The notes below the pieces were generated by a model. It ran no database searches and was not told where the DNA came from. It worked only from the letters and a program-made list of their open reading frames with translations. A stretch of DNA of 49,120 bases. Source: Streptomyces humi. Its GTDB lineage: Bacteria > Actinomycetota > Actinomycetes > Streptomycetales > Streptomycetaceae. Below, one piece after another: positions 36,535 through 44,822 of this stretch. The stretch is taken from positions 1 to 49,120 of the forward strand of contig NZ_LBMU02000051.1 of the NCBI RefSeq assembly GCF_001005085.2. The letters run 5' to 3'. Position numbers and translations under genes: made by a program. Every line of letters begins with the position of its first letter. Within the stretch, counting starts at the first letter, position 1.

Positions 36535-37062
36535 TCACGGTCGGCGCGCGTGCGCGAAACCGCGTCGGTGCCAGAGCAGACCGCCGGCGTGCGCGGGCTC
36601 GCCGCTCACCTCGGTGACCCGGCCCACCAGGATCGTGTGGTCGCCTCCTTCCAGGAGCCGGTGGCGGGCGCAGCGCAGCACCAGGGAGACGCCGGCGATC
36701 ACGGGGGCCCGGTCGGGTCCCGCACCGAGAGGGAGGCCGGCGAAGCGCTGTTCGGCCGGCTGCATGAAGCGGTCGACGAGGTGCTCCTCGCCGGGGCCGA
36801 GCAGATGGACGGCGAAGTCCTCGGCCCCGGTCAGCACGTCGTGCGTGCGTGAGGCCCGGTCGAGACAGACCAGGAACAACGGCGGGGTCAGCGACAGCGA
36901 ACTGACGGCGCTCGCCGTCAGGCCACGCGGTCTGCCCCGGTCGTCGTAGCAGGTGACGATGGTGACGGGGGCGGCCAGGGCGGACATGGCGGCCCGGAAG
37001 GAATCGGCGAGGTCCGGAGCGATCGCGGCCGAGGTCTGGTCGGCCAGCAGGGCCGGGCTCAC
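36535..37062 (-). CDS. Flavin reductase (HpaC-like FMN-binding split barrel)
   Basis: A 175-aa flavin reductase-like protein. Typical features are MSALAAPVTIVTC near the start, the flavin-contact segment GLTASAVSSLSLTPPLFLVC (residues about 47-66), SRTHDVL, and the C-terminal WHRRGF. Such proteins use NAD(P)H to make free FMNH2 or FADH2 for a separate monooxygenase. It is the last gene of the operon, with its GTG start overlapping the previous stop (GTGA). The acyl-CoA-dehydrogenase-fold protein two genes upstream is the natural partner, forming a two-component oxygenase. Confidence 0.91.
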   Translation of the reverse strand: MSPALLADQTSAAIAPDLADSFRAAMSALAAPVTIVTCYDDRGRPRGLTASAVSSLSLTPPLFLVCLDRASRTHDVLTGAEDFAVHLLGPGEEHLVDRFMQPAEQRFAGLPLGAGPDRAPVIAGVSLVLRCARHRLLEGGDHTILVGRVTEVSGEPAHAGGLLWHRRGFAHARRP

Positions 37063-38462
37063 CGGGCCACCTCCAGCGGCCGTGCGGAGCCCCGCAGCCA
37101 GCGGCCCTCAGGACGGCCGGTGAAGCCGGTACGGATGTCCCAGCGGACGCGGCCGGCCAGCACCGTGGTGGTGAAGCGGCCGGTGAAGGTCCAGCCCTCG
37201 TACGCGGACCAGCCGCACAGCGACCGCACGTCATGAGCCGAGAACTGCCACCGCGCCGACGGGTCGAGCAGTGCCAGATCGGCGTCCGCCCCGGGTTCGA
37301 GGCGTCCCTTGCCCGGCAGGTCGAAGAGCCGGGCAGGCCCCTCGCCCATCAGCCGGGCCAGGTGCGCGGCGGCCTCGTCCGGGTGCGTACGGCGAGTGAG
37401 CAGACCGGTCCAGACGCCCGTGGCCAGCTCCTGGACCCCGGGCAGGCCCGGCGGTGCCTCGGCCGGAGGGCGGTTCTTCTCCTCGACCGTGTGCGGCGCG
37501 TGATCGCTGCCGAGCGTGGCGGCCTCGCCGTTCAGCACGGCCCGCCACAGCCGCTTCTGGTCCCGGCACTCGCGGATGGCGGGGGAGAGCCGGGTACGCG
37601 GGCCGCGCCGAGTGGTGTCGTCGTGGGTGAACGACAGGTGGTGGCCGGTCACTTCGAACGTGAGGGGCAGCCCCTCGGCGGCCGCCGCCGTCAGCAGATC
37701 GGCCTCCTCCGCCGACGACACGTGCAGGATGTGGGCCTTCGTGCCGTACTCGCGGACCAGCCTGATGACCTGGGCCACGGCGACGATGCCACCCGAGCGG
37801 GGGCGGTGCGGCTCGTACTGACCGTACGAGTCGGGGATCCCCGCGTCCGCGTCGAGGAGGTCGAAGACGTGCTGGTCCTCCGCGTGCAGGACGAGGCGGA
37901 CACCGCCACGGGCGGCCGCGGCGAAGGCCCGCCGCAGCTGCTCGTCGTCGCGGAACACCACCGGGGCCGTGTGGTGGCCGGCCATGAAGATCTTCGCCGA
38001 GGTCGCGATCCGCGGATCGAGCTCGGCCAGGAGCTCGGGACGGTCCGGGTCGGCGCCCATGTGGAAGCGGTAGTCGGTCCACGAAGTGCCCTGGACCAGC
38101 TCGGCCTTGGCGAGCAGCGCGGCCTCGTCCAGCGACGGCGGCCGGGTGTTGGGCATGTCGACCACGGTCGTCACACCGCCGACGAGGGCGGCCCGGCTGC
38201 CGTGGTCCCAGTTCTCCTTGTACTCCAGGCCCGGGGTGCGGAAGTGGACATGGGAGTCGATCAGTCCCGGCAGCACGTAGTGACCGCGGGCGTCGATCCG
38301 CGGACCCGGGGGCAACGGCGCCCCGGGCGCGGGCAGTTCGGCTATCCGGCCGTCGCGGACGAGTACCGTCGCGTCGCGGACGCCGTCGGGGGTCACGAGG
38401 CGGCCGCCCTCGACGATCAGATCGGCGGGCCGGCCGGCGGACCCGGGCTTCACCTGTTCCAC
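37059..38462 (-). CDS. Cyclic amidohydrolase (dihydroorotase / hydantoinase / allantoinase type)
   Basis: A 467-aa amidohydrolase with a full di-metal site: His71 and His73 in DSHVH, the carbamylated-lysine position Lys157 in TSAKIF, His193 (LHAED), His247 (ILHVSS) and Asp320 (GSDHAPH). Length and order match dihydroorotase, L-hydantoinase and allantoinase, which open or close cyclic ureides and imides. No other pyrimidine or purine-degradation gene is near, so a biosynthetic ring closure or opening on an unusual substrate is more likely. The GTG start overlaps the upstream gene by 13 bp; GTG 38453 gives a 4-bp GTGA overlap and is an equally good start. Confidence 0.91.
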   Translation of the reverse strand: MEQVKPGSAGRPADLIVEGGRLVTPDGVRDATVLVRDGRIAELPAPGAPLPPGPRIDARGHYVLPGLIDSHVHFRTPGLEYKENWDHGSRAALVGGVTTVVDMPNTRPPSLDEAALLAKAELVQGTSWTDYRFHMGADPDRPELLAELDPRIATSAKIFMAGHHTAPVVFRDDEQLRRAFAAAARGGVRLVLHAEDQHVFDLLDADAGIPDSYGQYEPHRPRSGGIVAVAQVIRLVREYGTKAHILHVSSAEEADLLTAAAAEGLPLTFEVTGHHLSFTHDDTTRRGPRTRLSPAIRECRDQKRLWRAVLNGEAATLGSDHAPHTVEEKNRPPAEAPPGLPGVQELATGVWTGLLTRRTHPDEAAAHLARLMGEGPARLFDLPGKGRLEPGADADLALLDPSARWQFSAHDVRSLCGWSAYEGWTFTGRFTTTVLAGRVRWDIRTGFTGRPEGRWLRGSARPLEVAR

Positions 38463-39625
38463 GTCAGACTCACCAGTTCCTTGCAGAGGTCGTTGGTCGG
38501 TCCCATCAGCGCGACCGCGCGCGCGTCGCGGCCGTAGCGGTTGATCTCGTGCGAGGCGACATAGCCGGCCGAACCCAGCAACCGCTCCACGGCGTTGACG
38601 ACACGCTCGGCGGCCGAGGCGGCGAAGAGCTTGGAGTGCAGCGTCGCGATCCCGGGATCGGGAGCCGTACGCCGGCCGGTCCGTTCGACGATCGCCCGGG
38701 CCGCCTCCACCTCGCAGGCGATGTCGACCAGACGGTGCCGGACGGCCTGCTGGGCCGTCAGCCCCCGCCGCTCGGCGTGCTCGTGGGCGAGGTCGAGGGC
38801 CGCCTGAGCGAGCCCCACGGAGACGGCGCCGAGCGTGGCGCCGCTGTCCCGGACCCCGGCGATGATCGAGGCGGCCGTACCGACCGGTCCCAGCCGTGCG
38901 GTGTCCGGGACACGGCAGTCGTGCACGGAGACGAAGCCGGTCGCCGACCCCCGCATGCCGGTCAGCTGGAGCGAGGTGTCCGGCTCCAGCCCGGGGGTGT
39001 CGGCCGGGATCAGGAAGAAGGTCTGGCCGGCGGCGCCGTAACCGGTGTCGGGAGCGGCGTCCGCGGCGGCCTGTTCGGTCTGGGCGAGCACCAGGTAGAT
39101 GTCGGCGAGGCCGGCGCTGGTGGTGAAGGACTTGGCGCCGTCGACGACCCAGCCGCCGTCGGACGTGCGGCGGGCGGTGGTGGACAGGTGCTTCTTGTTC
39201 GCCCCCGCGCCCGTCTCGCTCCAGGCGGAGGCGGCGAGCCAGTCACCCCGGGCGAGCCGGGGCAGCAGCCTGCGGCGCAGCGCCGGACTGCCGTGTTCGA
39301 GGATGCGCCTGCTGACCGCGTAGTGCTGGAACAGCATGATCGACGCGGAGGCGTTGACCTGCGCCACCTGTTCGACGGCCGTGTTCAGGCCGTGGGCGTC
39401 GGCACCGGAGCCGCCGTACTCGTACGGCAGCGCCAGACCGAGCAGCCCGGACTCGCGCAGCAGGGCCAGTGCCGGCCGGTCGGGTTCGCCGGTGGCGTCC
39501 GCGGCCCGCGCGCAGGCGGCGAGACGCTCCCGCAGCGAGACGGGCAGCGTGGTGCCGGGCCGGGTGACGGGCGCCTCGGTGAGCGTGGGCACGTCGGGCA
39601 CGGTCAGGCTGTCAGCGGAAGCCAT
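38450..39625 (-). CDS. Acyl-CoA-dehydrogenase-fold flavoprotein, possible two-component monooxygenase
   Basis: A 391-aa protein with the three-domain acyl-CoA dehydrogenase fold: an all-alpha N-terminus with PYEYGGSGAD, beta domain SAWSETGAGAN...TTARRTSDGGWVVDGAKSFTTSA, and C-terminal helices ending RDARAVALMGPTNDLCKEL. The EGTxEI-type segment holding the catalytic Glu of several dehydrogenases reads MGPTNDL. That, with a flavin reductase in the same operon, suggests a flavin-dependent hydroxylase or N-oxygenase (DszC/KijD3-type) instead of a dehydrogenase. Start ATG 39625 has GAGGAG upstream and overlaps the previous gene by 22 bp. The substrate is unknown. Confidence 0.87.
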   Translation of the reverse strand: MASADSLTVPDVPTLTEAPVTRPGTTLPVSLRERLAACARAADATGEPDRPALALLRESGLLGLALPYEYGGSGADAHGLNTAVEQVAQVNASASIMLFQHYAVSRRILEHGSPALRRRLLPRLARGDWLAASAWSETGAGANKKHLSTTARRTSDGGWVVDGAKSFTTSAGLADIYLVLAQTEQAAADAAPDTGYGAAGQTFFLIPADTPGLEPDTSLQLTGMRGSATGFVSVHDCRVPDTARLGPVGTAASIIAGVRDSGATLGAVSVGLAQAALDLAHEHAERRGLTAQQAVRHRLVDIACEVEAARAIVERTGRRTAPDPGIATLHSKLFAASAAERVVNAVERLLGSAGYVASHEINRYGRDARAVALMGPTNDLCKELVSLTWNR

Positions 39626-40638
39626 GACAACTCCTCGGAGGTGGAGGCGGGAAGGAACGGGCCGCGGTAGTCGACCTGCTTCTCCGCGACGGAGATCCAG
39701 GCGAGCCTGCGGTCGCCGGGACCGCCCGTCGTACGCGCCGAGGCGCGGACGGTGGCGCCGGGCGTGCGCAGGGCGAGCATGCCGTCCTCCGGCTGGTCCG
39801 CGGCACCGGACAGCAGGTACGGGATCGTGCCCGCCACGGCGGCGCCCGCGGCGAGGCAGGTCGCACCGGTGAGGGCCACGGTCGGATGCCAGGACGGTAC
39901 GGAGATGGCGCGCACGGCGAGGGCGCCGAGGCCGTCGGGAAGCAGCGCGGCCACCTTCGGGAAGGCGCCGGCCGTGTCCCAGCCCTGCGCCCCGCACACC
40001 GCGAGACGCAGCCGGCTCATCCGGTCGAACAGGACGGGATCGTCGGTGAAGAGCTCCTCGACCGTGCGGACACCGAGTTCCGCGGCGTTCACGAAGAGGT
40101 ACGGATTGCCCATCGAGACCAGGGAGACGGGGACCGTGCGCCCTTCGAAGCGGATGCCGGTGACCGGTTCACCGGTGATCAGCAGCTCGTTGACCGGCCG
40201 CGGCGGCGAGCACAGGAAGTGGGCGGTGAAGCGGGTGCCCTCCGCGGAGGTCTCCTCGGCCTCGCACACCACGTTGTCCCCGTTGTTGAGCACGTTCACG
40301 CGGACCCGGCAGCCCGCCACGAGAGGCTGGATCATGCCGGTACGGGCGGCCGCCTCCACGGCGGCCAGGATGGAGTGCCCGCAGGAACCGCGCAGGTCGA
40401 AGCTGTCGAGCCGGTCCGGCATCGATTGGACGAACCGGTAGTCCAGGTCGAACAACGGGTGCCGGGACGGCTGGACGAGCGCGTTCTTCAGGACGTCCGC
40501 GGCCCCGTGGTCGGCCAGGGCCGTGCGTAACCGGGTGAGCCGGTCGAGGAGTTCGGGTTCCGAGGTGGGCAGGGTGCGCGCGTCGACCACGGCCGTCGGG
40601 CAGGGGGTGCCGTGCGCTCGCGCGAGGCTGACGCTCAT
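39604..40638 (-). CDS. PrpF-family isomerase (DapF superfamily)
   Basis: A 344-aa protein with two similar halves of the diaminopimelate-epimerase fold. PrpF landmarks: GSCGHSILAAV in the first half, SMGNPYLFVNAAELG, and TGATCLAAGAAVAGTIPYLLSG in the second half. Relatives shift or isomerise the double bond of unsaturated di- or tricarboxylates (2-methylaconitate, oxalomesaconate, methylitaconate) by cofactor-free proton transfer. An epimerase activity is also possible by fold. The ATG overlaps the upstream stop (ATGA), so it is tightly coupled to the amidotransferase. There are no propionate or aromatic degradation genes nearby. Confidence 0.87.
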   Translation of the reverse strand: MSVSLARAHGTPCPTAVVDARTLPTSEPELLDRLTRLRTALADHGAADVLKNALVQPSRHPLFDLDYRFVQSMPDRLDSFDLRGSCGHSILAAVEAAARTGMIQPLVAGCRVRVNVLNNGDNVVCEAEETSAEGTRFTAHFLCSPPRPVNELLITGEPVTGIRFEGRTVPVSLVSMGNPYLFVNAAELGVRTVEELFTDDPVLFDRMSRLRLAVCGAQGWDTAGAFPKVAALLPDGLGALAVRAISVPSWHPTVALTGATCLAAGAAVAGTIPYLLSGAADQPEDGMLALRTPGATVRASARTTGGPGDRRLAWISVAEKQVDYRGPFLPASTSEELSWLPLTA

Positions 40639-42503
40639 GCCGCCTCCAGCAGAACCCGGTCCGGCGTGCGCAGCGCGGCGGGGGCCGTGGTCGCCGCCGT
40701 CGCGAAGAACTCCTGACGCCACAGCTGGTGCGACATCAGCGACCACAGGGCCAACGAGACGCTGTCGCCGGGCCGGACGGCCTGCTCCTCGAAGAGCGCG
40801 TCCACCCGCTCCGGGCGGATCCGGCCGTCGGCGCGGAGCGTCTCGGGGGACAGCACGTCGCGGGCGAGGGCCCACAGCGGCTGGCCGGGCGCGAGCATCG
40901 CGGTGACCGGGAGGGTGAAGGGCTGCTTGGGGCGGTCGAGCACACTGCGCGGGATCAGTCCCCCCGCGGCCTGGTACAGGGCCCGCTTCACGCCCAGTCC
41001 CGGCACCAGCCGGTGGCTGTCGGTGAGCGTGGCGGCGAAGCGTACGACGGAGGGCTGGCAGAACGGCAGCCGTACCTCGATGGAGCTGGCCATCGACAGG
41101 TGGTCGACGCGCCGCAGGTGGTAGGCGGGCAGCCGGTAGCGCTGCTCCACGGCCGCGATGCGCTGGAGCCGGGTGCCGGGGCTGCTCCGCAGGATCTGCC
41201 GGATGTCCGCCGGCAGGGCCGGTCCGGCCGCGCGCACCGCGAAGGCGTACTCGTCGGTGTACAGGCTCTCGCGCAGCGCCCGGGGGACGGCGGCCAGGTG
41301 GTCGAGGTAGTCCTCGACCCAGTCCGAGCCGTGGTGCGCGGCGACGGCCTGCGTCATACGGGCGTAGCCGCCGAAGAGTTCGTCCGCCGCGTCGCCGGTG
41401 AGGGCGACCTTGAAGCCGGCGTCGCGCACCGCGCGGAAGAGGGAGAACGTGGACAGGGTGATCGGGTCGGCGTTGGGCTGCCCGAGGTGGCGCACCACGT
41501 CGCCCATCAGGTCCGGGAAGGTCGCCGGGTCGATCTCGACCTGGTGGTGGCGGGTGCCCGCGGCGCGTGCGACCTCGGCGGCGTAGGCGCGTTCGTCGCT
41601 GGGCCAGGTACCGGTGTAGGCGATGTTGAAGGTGTGCAGGCCGCCGTGTCCGCCGCCGGCCCGCAGCGCCCGGGCCGCGAGTGCCGTGACCAGGCTGGAG
41701 TCGAGCCCGCCCGAGGTGACGGCCGCGACCGGGGCGTCCGCCACCAGGAGCCGGGCCACCTCGTCGGACAGCAGGGCGCGCAACTGCTCGCCGGCCTGTT
41801 CCAGGGAGCGGCCCTCGTCGGGGCGCAGGCCCTGCTCGTGGGCCATCGGACGGTGCCTGATGCGCAGTCCGTCGCGGTGGCTGACCACGGCGGTCGCGGC
41901 GGGCGGCAGCACCCGCACGCCCCGGAACATGGTGCGGTCCCCGAACGGGGTCTTGGACGTCAGGTACGCGTCCAGACCCGTCTCGTCCTCCTCGGCCCGA
42001 ACTCCGGTGAAGCCGAGCAGGGCCGGCAGTTCCGAGGCGAACCGGAGGCGGCCGGTGGCGCGCTCCCAGTGGTAGTAGAGCGGTTTCATGCCCGAGTCGT
42101 CGGTGGCCAGCACCATCCGGGGCGTGGACCGCAGGTCCATGACAGCGACGGAGTACATGCCGTCCAGCTGTTCTGCGAACCGGTCACCGTAGGTCAGGTA
42201 CAGCGCGGGCAGGATCGACCCGTCGCACTGGTCGTCGAAGTGGAAGCCCAGCCCGGTCAGCCGCTCCCGCAGCTCGCGGTGGTTGTAGATCTCGCCGTTG
42301 AAGACCACCGTGATCCGGCCGAGGTGGTAGGGCTGGGCGCCGCCCTCGGGGTCCATGATGGACAGCCGGTTGTTGCCGAGCGCCCAGTCGGCCCGGTGGG
42401 TGACTCCCTGGGCGTCGGGACCGCCGTGGTGCATCAGGTCGGCGACGCGGCGCAGTTCGGCCTCGTCGGAGTGGACGTTGAAGGTTCCGTATATGCGGCA
42501 CAC
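40635..42503 (-). CDS. Asparagine-synthase-like glutamine-dependent amidotransferase
   Basis: A 622-aa AsnB-type enzyme. Cys2 (MCRIYG) is the N-terminal glutaminase nucleophile, and NNRLSIMD, NGEIYN and DGSI of the class II glutaminase domain are intact. The synthetase domain has the PP-loop SGGLDSS (264-270) and GDAADELFGGY. It should move ammonia from glutamine to an AMP-activated carboxylate. Because the glutaminase Cys is kept it is not a beta-lactam synthetase. In this operon it probably amidates a pathway intermediate, not aspartate. It begins seven bases after the bicupin stop. Confidence 0.93.
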   Translation of the reverse strand: MCRIYGTFNVHSDEAELRRVADLMHHGGPDAQGVTHRADWALGNNRLSIMDPEGGAQPYHLGRITVVFNGEIYNHRELRERLTGLGFHFDDQCDGSILPALYLTYGDRFAEQLDGMYSVAVMDLRSTPRMVLATDDSGMKPLYYHWERATGRLRFASELPALLGFTGVRAEEDETGLDAYLTSKTPFGDRTMFRGVRVLPPAATAVVSHRDGLRIRHRPMAHEQGLRPDEGRSLEQAGEQLRALLSDEVARLLVADAPVAAVTSGGLDSSLVTALAARALRAGGGHGGLHTFNIAYTGTWPSDERAYAAEVARAAGTRHHQVEIDPATFPDLMGDVVRHLGQPNADPITLSTFSLFRAVRDAGFKVALTGDAADELFGGYARMTQAVAAHHGSDWVEDYLDHLAAVPRALRESLYTDEYAFAVRAAGPALPADIRQILRSSPGTRLQRIAAVEQRYRLPAYHLRRVDHLSMASSIEVRLPFCQPSVVRFAATLTDSHRLVPGLGVKRALYQAAGGLIPRSVLDRPKQPFTLPVTAMLAPGQPLWALARDVLSPETLRADGRIRPERVDALFEEQAVRPGDSVSLALWSLMSHQLWRQEFFATAATTAPAALRTPDRVLLEAA

Positions 42504-42510
42504 GCTGCTT

Positions 42511-43329
42511 TCACCTGACCTGTGAGGAGTGGCCGGCGGCGGAGTAGAGCGCCGGGTCGTACGGGCTGGGACCGCCGCAGGTGACGAACCGGCGGGCGGC
42601 GGGGCCGGTGTGCGGGTTGCGGGCCCCGTGCAGGACGCCGGGCGCCGCGTACAGGACGTCTCCGGCGCCGACGTCGATCCAGCGGTCGCGCAGGTACATC
42701 TGGCCGACGCCCTCGAAGGCGATGAACGCCTCGTCGCTGTCGGGGTGGATGTGCACGTTGAAGGTCTCGCCCGGCTGCTGGATGCCGCAGTGCAGGCACA
42801 GCCGGCTGCTGCCGGTGCCGGGCCAGAAGACGAAGTTCATGGTGGCCCGGCGTTCGGCGGCCTCGACCTGGCCGGTCCCGTCGAAACCGCGCAGCTGCGT
42901 GGTGTCGTCCCAGAGCGAGGAGTGCAGGACCGGGTCGCTGCCGACGGGGGCGCCGGCGAGCGGTGTGCGCCACACGTACGCGGTCATTCCCGGGCCGTCG
43001 GCGCTGAGGGTGAGGACGTGGCCGGTCGGGGCGTAGGCGGCCGAACCACGTTCGACGGGACGGGCGTGCTCGCCGACCGCGGCGGTGCCGGCGCCCGCGA
43101 AGACCACGACGGTGTTCTCCTCGGAGACGCTGTGCTCGGGCGTGTACGACTCGCCGGCCGCGATCCGGACGACGTGCAGGGTGACATGGGTGGCGCCCGC
43201 CGCCGGACTGACGGGTGTCGCCACCGTGGTGCGGCCACCGGGAACGGGATGGAACGCGAACTCGGCCGCGGTGATGATGCGGGCGTCACCCAGTGCGGTG
43301 ACGGCGGGGGCTGCGGAGGATGCGGGCAT
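42511..43329 (-). CDS. Bicupin protein
   Basis: A 272-aa protein with two cupin barrels: the first around LHVVRIAAGESYTPEHSVSEENTVVVFAG, the second around GETFNVHIHPDSDEAFIAFEG...YAAPGVLHGARN. The second carries a complete metal set (two His, Glu, distal His); the first is less complete. ATG 43329 (MPASSAAPAV) is chosen because the sequence before it is low-complexity and AGGAAG lies about ten bases upstream. It is the first gene of the six-gene operon. It could be a dioxygenase, isomerase or ligand-binding protein; sequence alone does not decide. Confidence 0.85.
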   Translation of the reverse strand: MPASSAAPAVTALGDARIITAAEFAFHPVPGGRTTVATPVSPAAGATHVTLHVVRIAAGESYTPEHSVSEENTVVVFAGAGTAAVGEHARPVERGSAAYAPTGHVLTLSADGPGMTAYVWRTPLAGAPVGSDPVLHSSLWDDTTQLRGFDGTGQVEAAERRATMNFVFWPGTGSSRLCLHCGIQQPGETFNVHIHPDSDEAFIAFEGVGQMYLRDRWIDVGAGDVLYAAPGVLHGARNPHTGPAARRFVTCGGPSPYDPALYSAAGHSSQVR

Positions 43330-43502
43330 GCTGGGCTGCTTCCTGTGTTCGAAGGCCTGCTGGGGAGATGCCGGCCGGCGGGTGCGGTGGGGGAGCGGGA
43401 AGCCCGGCGGTGGCCGGTCAGGGACCGAAAGTGGCCGGTCCGGGACCGGCGGGGGCGGCTGACAGGGGAAGGCGCTCACGTCGGCAGGTGCGGGGCCGTC
43501 GC

Positions 43503-43541
43503 GGCGTTTCCCTTGCTCTGTCGTGGCGTTTCCCTTGCTCT
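43503..43541. promoter_or_regulatory. Two direct repeats, 22-bp period, upstream of the bicupin operon
   Basis: GGCGTTTCCCTTGCTCT occurs at 43503-43519 and again, identical, at 43525-43541. The 22-bp period is two helical turns, like repeat spacing at SARP and other dimer-bound promoters. It lies about 175-210 bp before the bicupin start, so it may be an activator or repressor site. Confidence 0.5.
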
Positions 43542-43675
43542 ATGGAAGGTTCGCGCGACGGGTTCCCGGTTGTCTCCCGGGCCGCTCCCGGCCCCGGTGG
43601 CCCCTCGGGGAACGGCCGGGGCGGCGGCCGGGACCGTGCGGTGGCCGTCGGCGTCCCGGGTGGTGGCCGCGCACA

Positions 43676-43729
43676 CGTGAACGCCGTACGGCGCACCCCC
43701 GGGCAGGGGCGCGCCGTACGGCGTTCACG
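43676..43729 (-). terminator. 19-bp-stem hairpin after the EamA gene
   Basis: A 19-bp perfect inverted repeat (43676-43694 with 43711-43729) has a 16-nt loop that can itself pair CCCC with GGGG. It begins about 33 bp after the EamA stop on the minus strand. It separates the cysteine-type gene group from the bicupin operon and is probably a strong terminator. Confidence 0.8.
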
Positions 43730-43762
43730 CGGAGGCCGTGACCGGCCGGTGGGAAAGACCCG

Positions 43763-44731
43763 TCAGCAGGCCTCGCGGGCGGCCGCGGTCTGGGAACGGT
43801 CGGCCACCGGTGTCACCTTCTGCGCCACCGGAGAGCCGGCGGCACGGCGCGCCGGCAGTGGCAGCCGTCCCTCCGCCAGGGCCAGCGCGGCGATGACCAC
43901 GGCGCCGCCCACCGGTACGTTCCAGGTGATGCTCTCGCCGAGGGCGGCCGAGCCGACGATCACGGAGAACACCGGGACCAGGTAGTTGACGCCGGACGCG
44001 GTGGTGGGGCCGGCGTCCGCGATGAGCCGGTTCATCAGGGCGAAGGCGATGCCCGTGGAGGCGCCGCCGAGGACCAGCAGCGAGAGCAGCGGGCCCGCCG
44101 TCAGCTCGCCCGGCAGGTCCCAGCCGACGGTGAACGCGGTGATCAGACCGGTGATGACCATGGCGGAGGTGAGCTGCCCCGCGGTCACGGCGAGCGCCGG
44201 GATCTTGTACGGGGCGATGAAGCGGCGGACGTAGACGAAGCTGATCGCGTAGCTGACCGCCGCGCCGACACAGGCGAGTTGGCCGCCGACGGAACCGAAT
44301 CCGTCGGTGTGCCAGGGTCCGACGACCACGATCAGCCCGGCGAAGCCGATCACGAGCCCGGCCACCTTGCGGGCCGTGGGCTTCTCCGTGCGGATGGCCA
44401 TGGCGGCGAGCCCCAGGGTGACCAGCGGAGTGGCGCCCTGGATGACGCCGGCCACGCTCGCGGTGGTGTGCTGCTCCCCGACGGCGAAGAGGGTGAACGG
44501 CACGACGTTGCCGAAGACCGACGCGACGACGATGTGCCCCCAGACCTGGCGGCCCGGGAAGGAGCCCTTGGTCACGGTCAGGATCACCGAGACCACGACG
44601 GCGCCCACGAGGAGCCGTCCGAAGGCGAGTTGGAGAGGCGCGAAGGCGTGCAGCGACACCTTGATGAAGGCGAAGCTGCACCCCCACAGCGCGGCGAGCA
44701 GCCCGAAGCGGGCCCAGTTGACGGGATGCAT
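43763..44731 (-). CDS. EamA-family (DMT) transporter of the amino-acid locus
   Basis: A 322-aa protein with ten predicted membrane helices in two EamA halves. It shows ALWGCSFAFIKVSL in helix 1, GVIQGATPLVTLGLAA in helix 4, and NYLVPVFSVIVGSAALGE in the second half. DMT exporters of this type move amino acids and similar small polar metabolites out of the cell. AGGAG lies nine bases before ATG 44731. It is the last gene before the strong hairpin and is likely co-transcribed with the cupin and cysteine-synthase-like genes, so export of the pathway's product is the natural role. It is not closely similar to the MarR-linked EamA protein. Confidence 0.9.
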   Translation of the reverse strand: MHPVNWARFGLLAALWGCSFAFIKVSLHAFAPLQLAFGRLLVGAVVVSVILTVTKGSFPGRQVWGHIVVASVFGNVVPFTLFAVGEQHTTASVAGVIQGATPLVTLGLAAMAIRTEKPTARKVAGLVIGFAGLIVVVGPWHTDGFGSVGGQLACVGAAVSYAISFVYVRRFIAPYKIPALAVTAGQLTSAMVITGLITAFTVGWDLPGELTAGPLLSLLVLGGASTGIAFALMNRLIADAGPTTASGVNYLVPVFSVIVGSAALGESITWNVPVGGAVVIAALALAEGRLPLPARRAAGSPVAQKVTPVADRSQTAAAREAC

Positions 44732-44759
44732 CCGATGACTCCTGGAGGTTGCGAACGGG

Positions 44760-44805
44760 GACGGGGGAGTGGAACAGGGAACGGGGGAGTGGAACAGGGA
44801 GTGGG
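44760..44805. repeat. Short G-rich tandem repeat between cupin and EamA genes
   Basis: GGGGGAGTGGAACAGGGA occurs twice in tandem with a third partial copy in the 91-bp gap between the two minus-strand genes. No function is evident; it is upstream of the EamA ribosome binding site on the transcribed strand. Confidence 0.6.
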
Positions 44806-44822
44806 ACGGAGGGAACGCGGGA

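Larger units (their letters stand above)
43330..43762. other. 433-bp gene-free region upstream of the bicupin operon
   Basis: It holds the promoter region for the bicupin operon. The contents are a strong hairpin (43676-43729), a 22-bp-spaced direct repeat (43503-43541) and, near 43427-43451, two imperfect copies of GTGGCCGGTC followed by GGGACCG. No open frame here has a plausible protein sequence. Confidence 0.7.

Noticed and set aside
40635..42503. Beta-lactam synthetase
   Set aside because: The N-terminal Cys2 and glutaminase motifs are intact; beta-lactam synthetases have lost this function.
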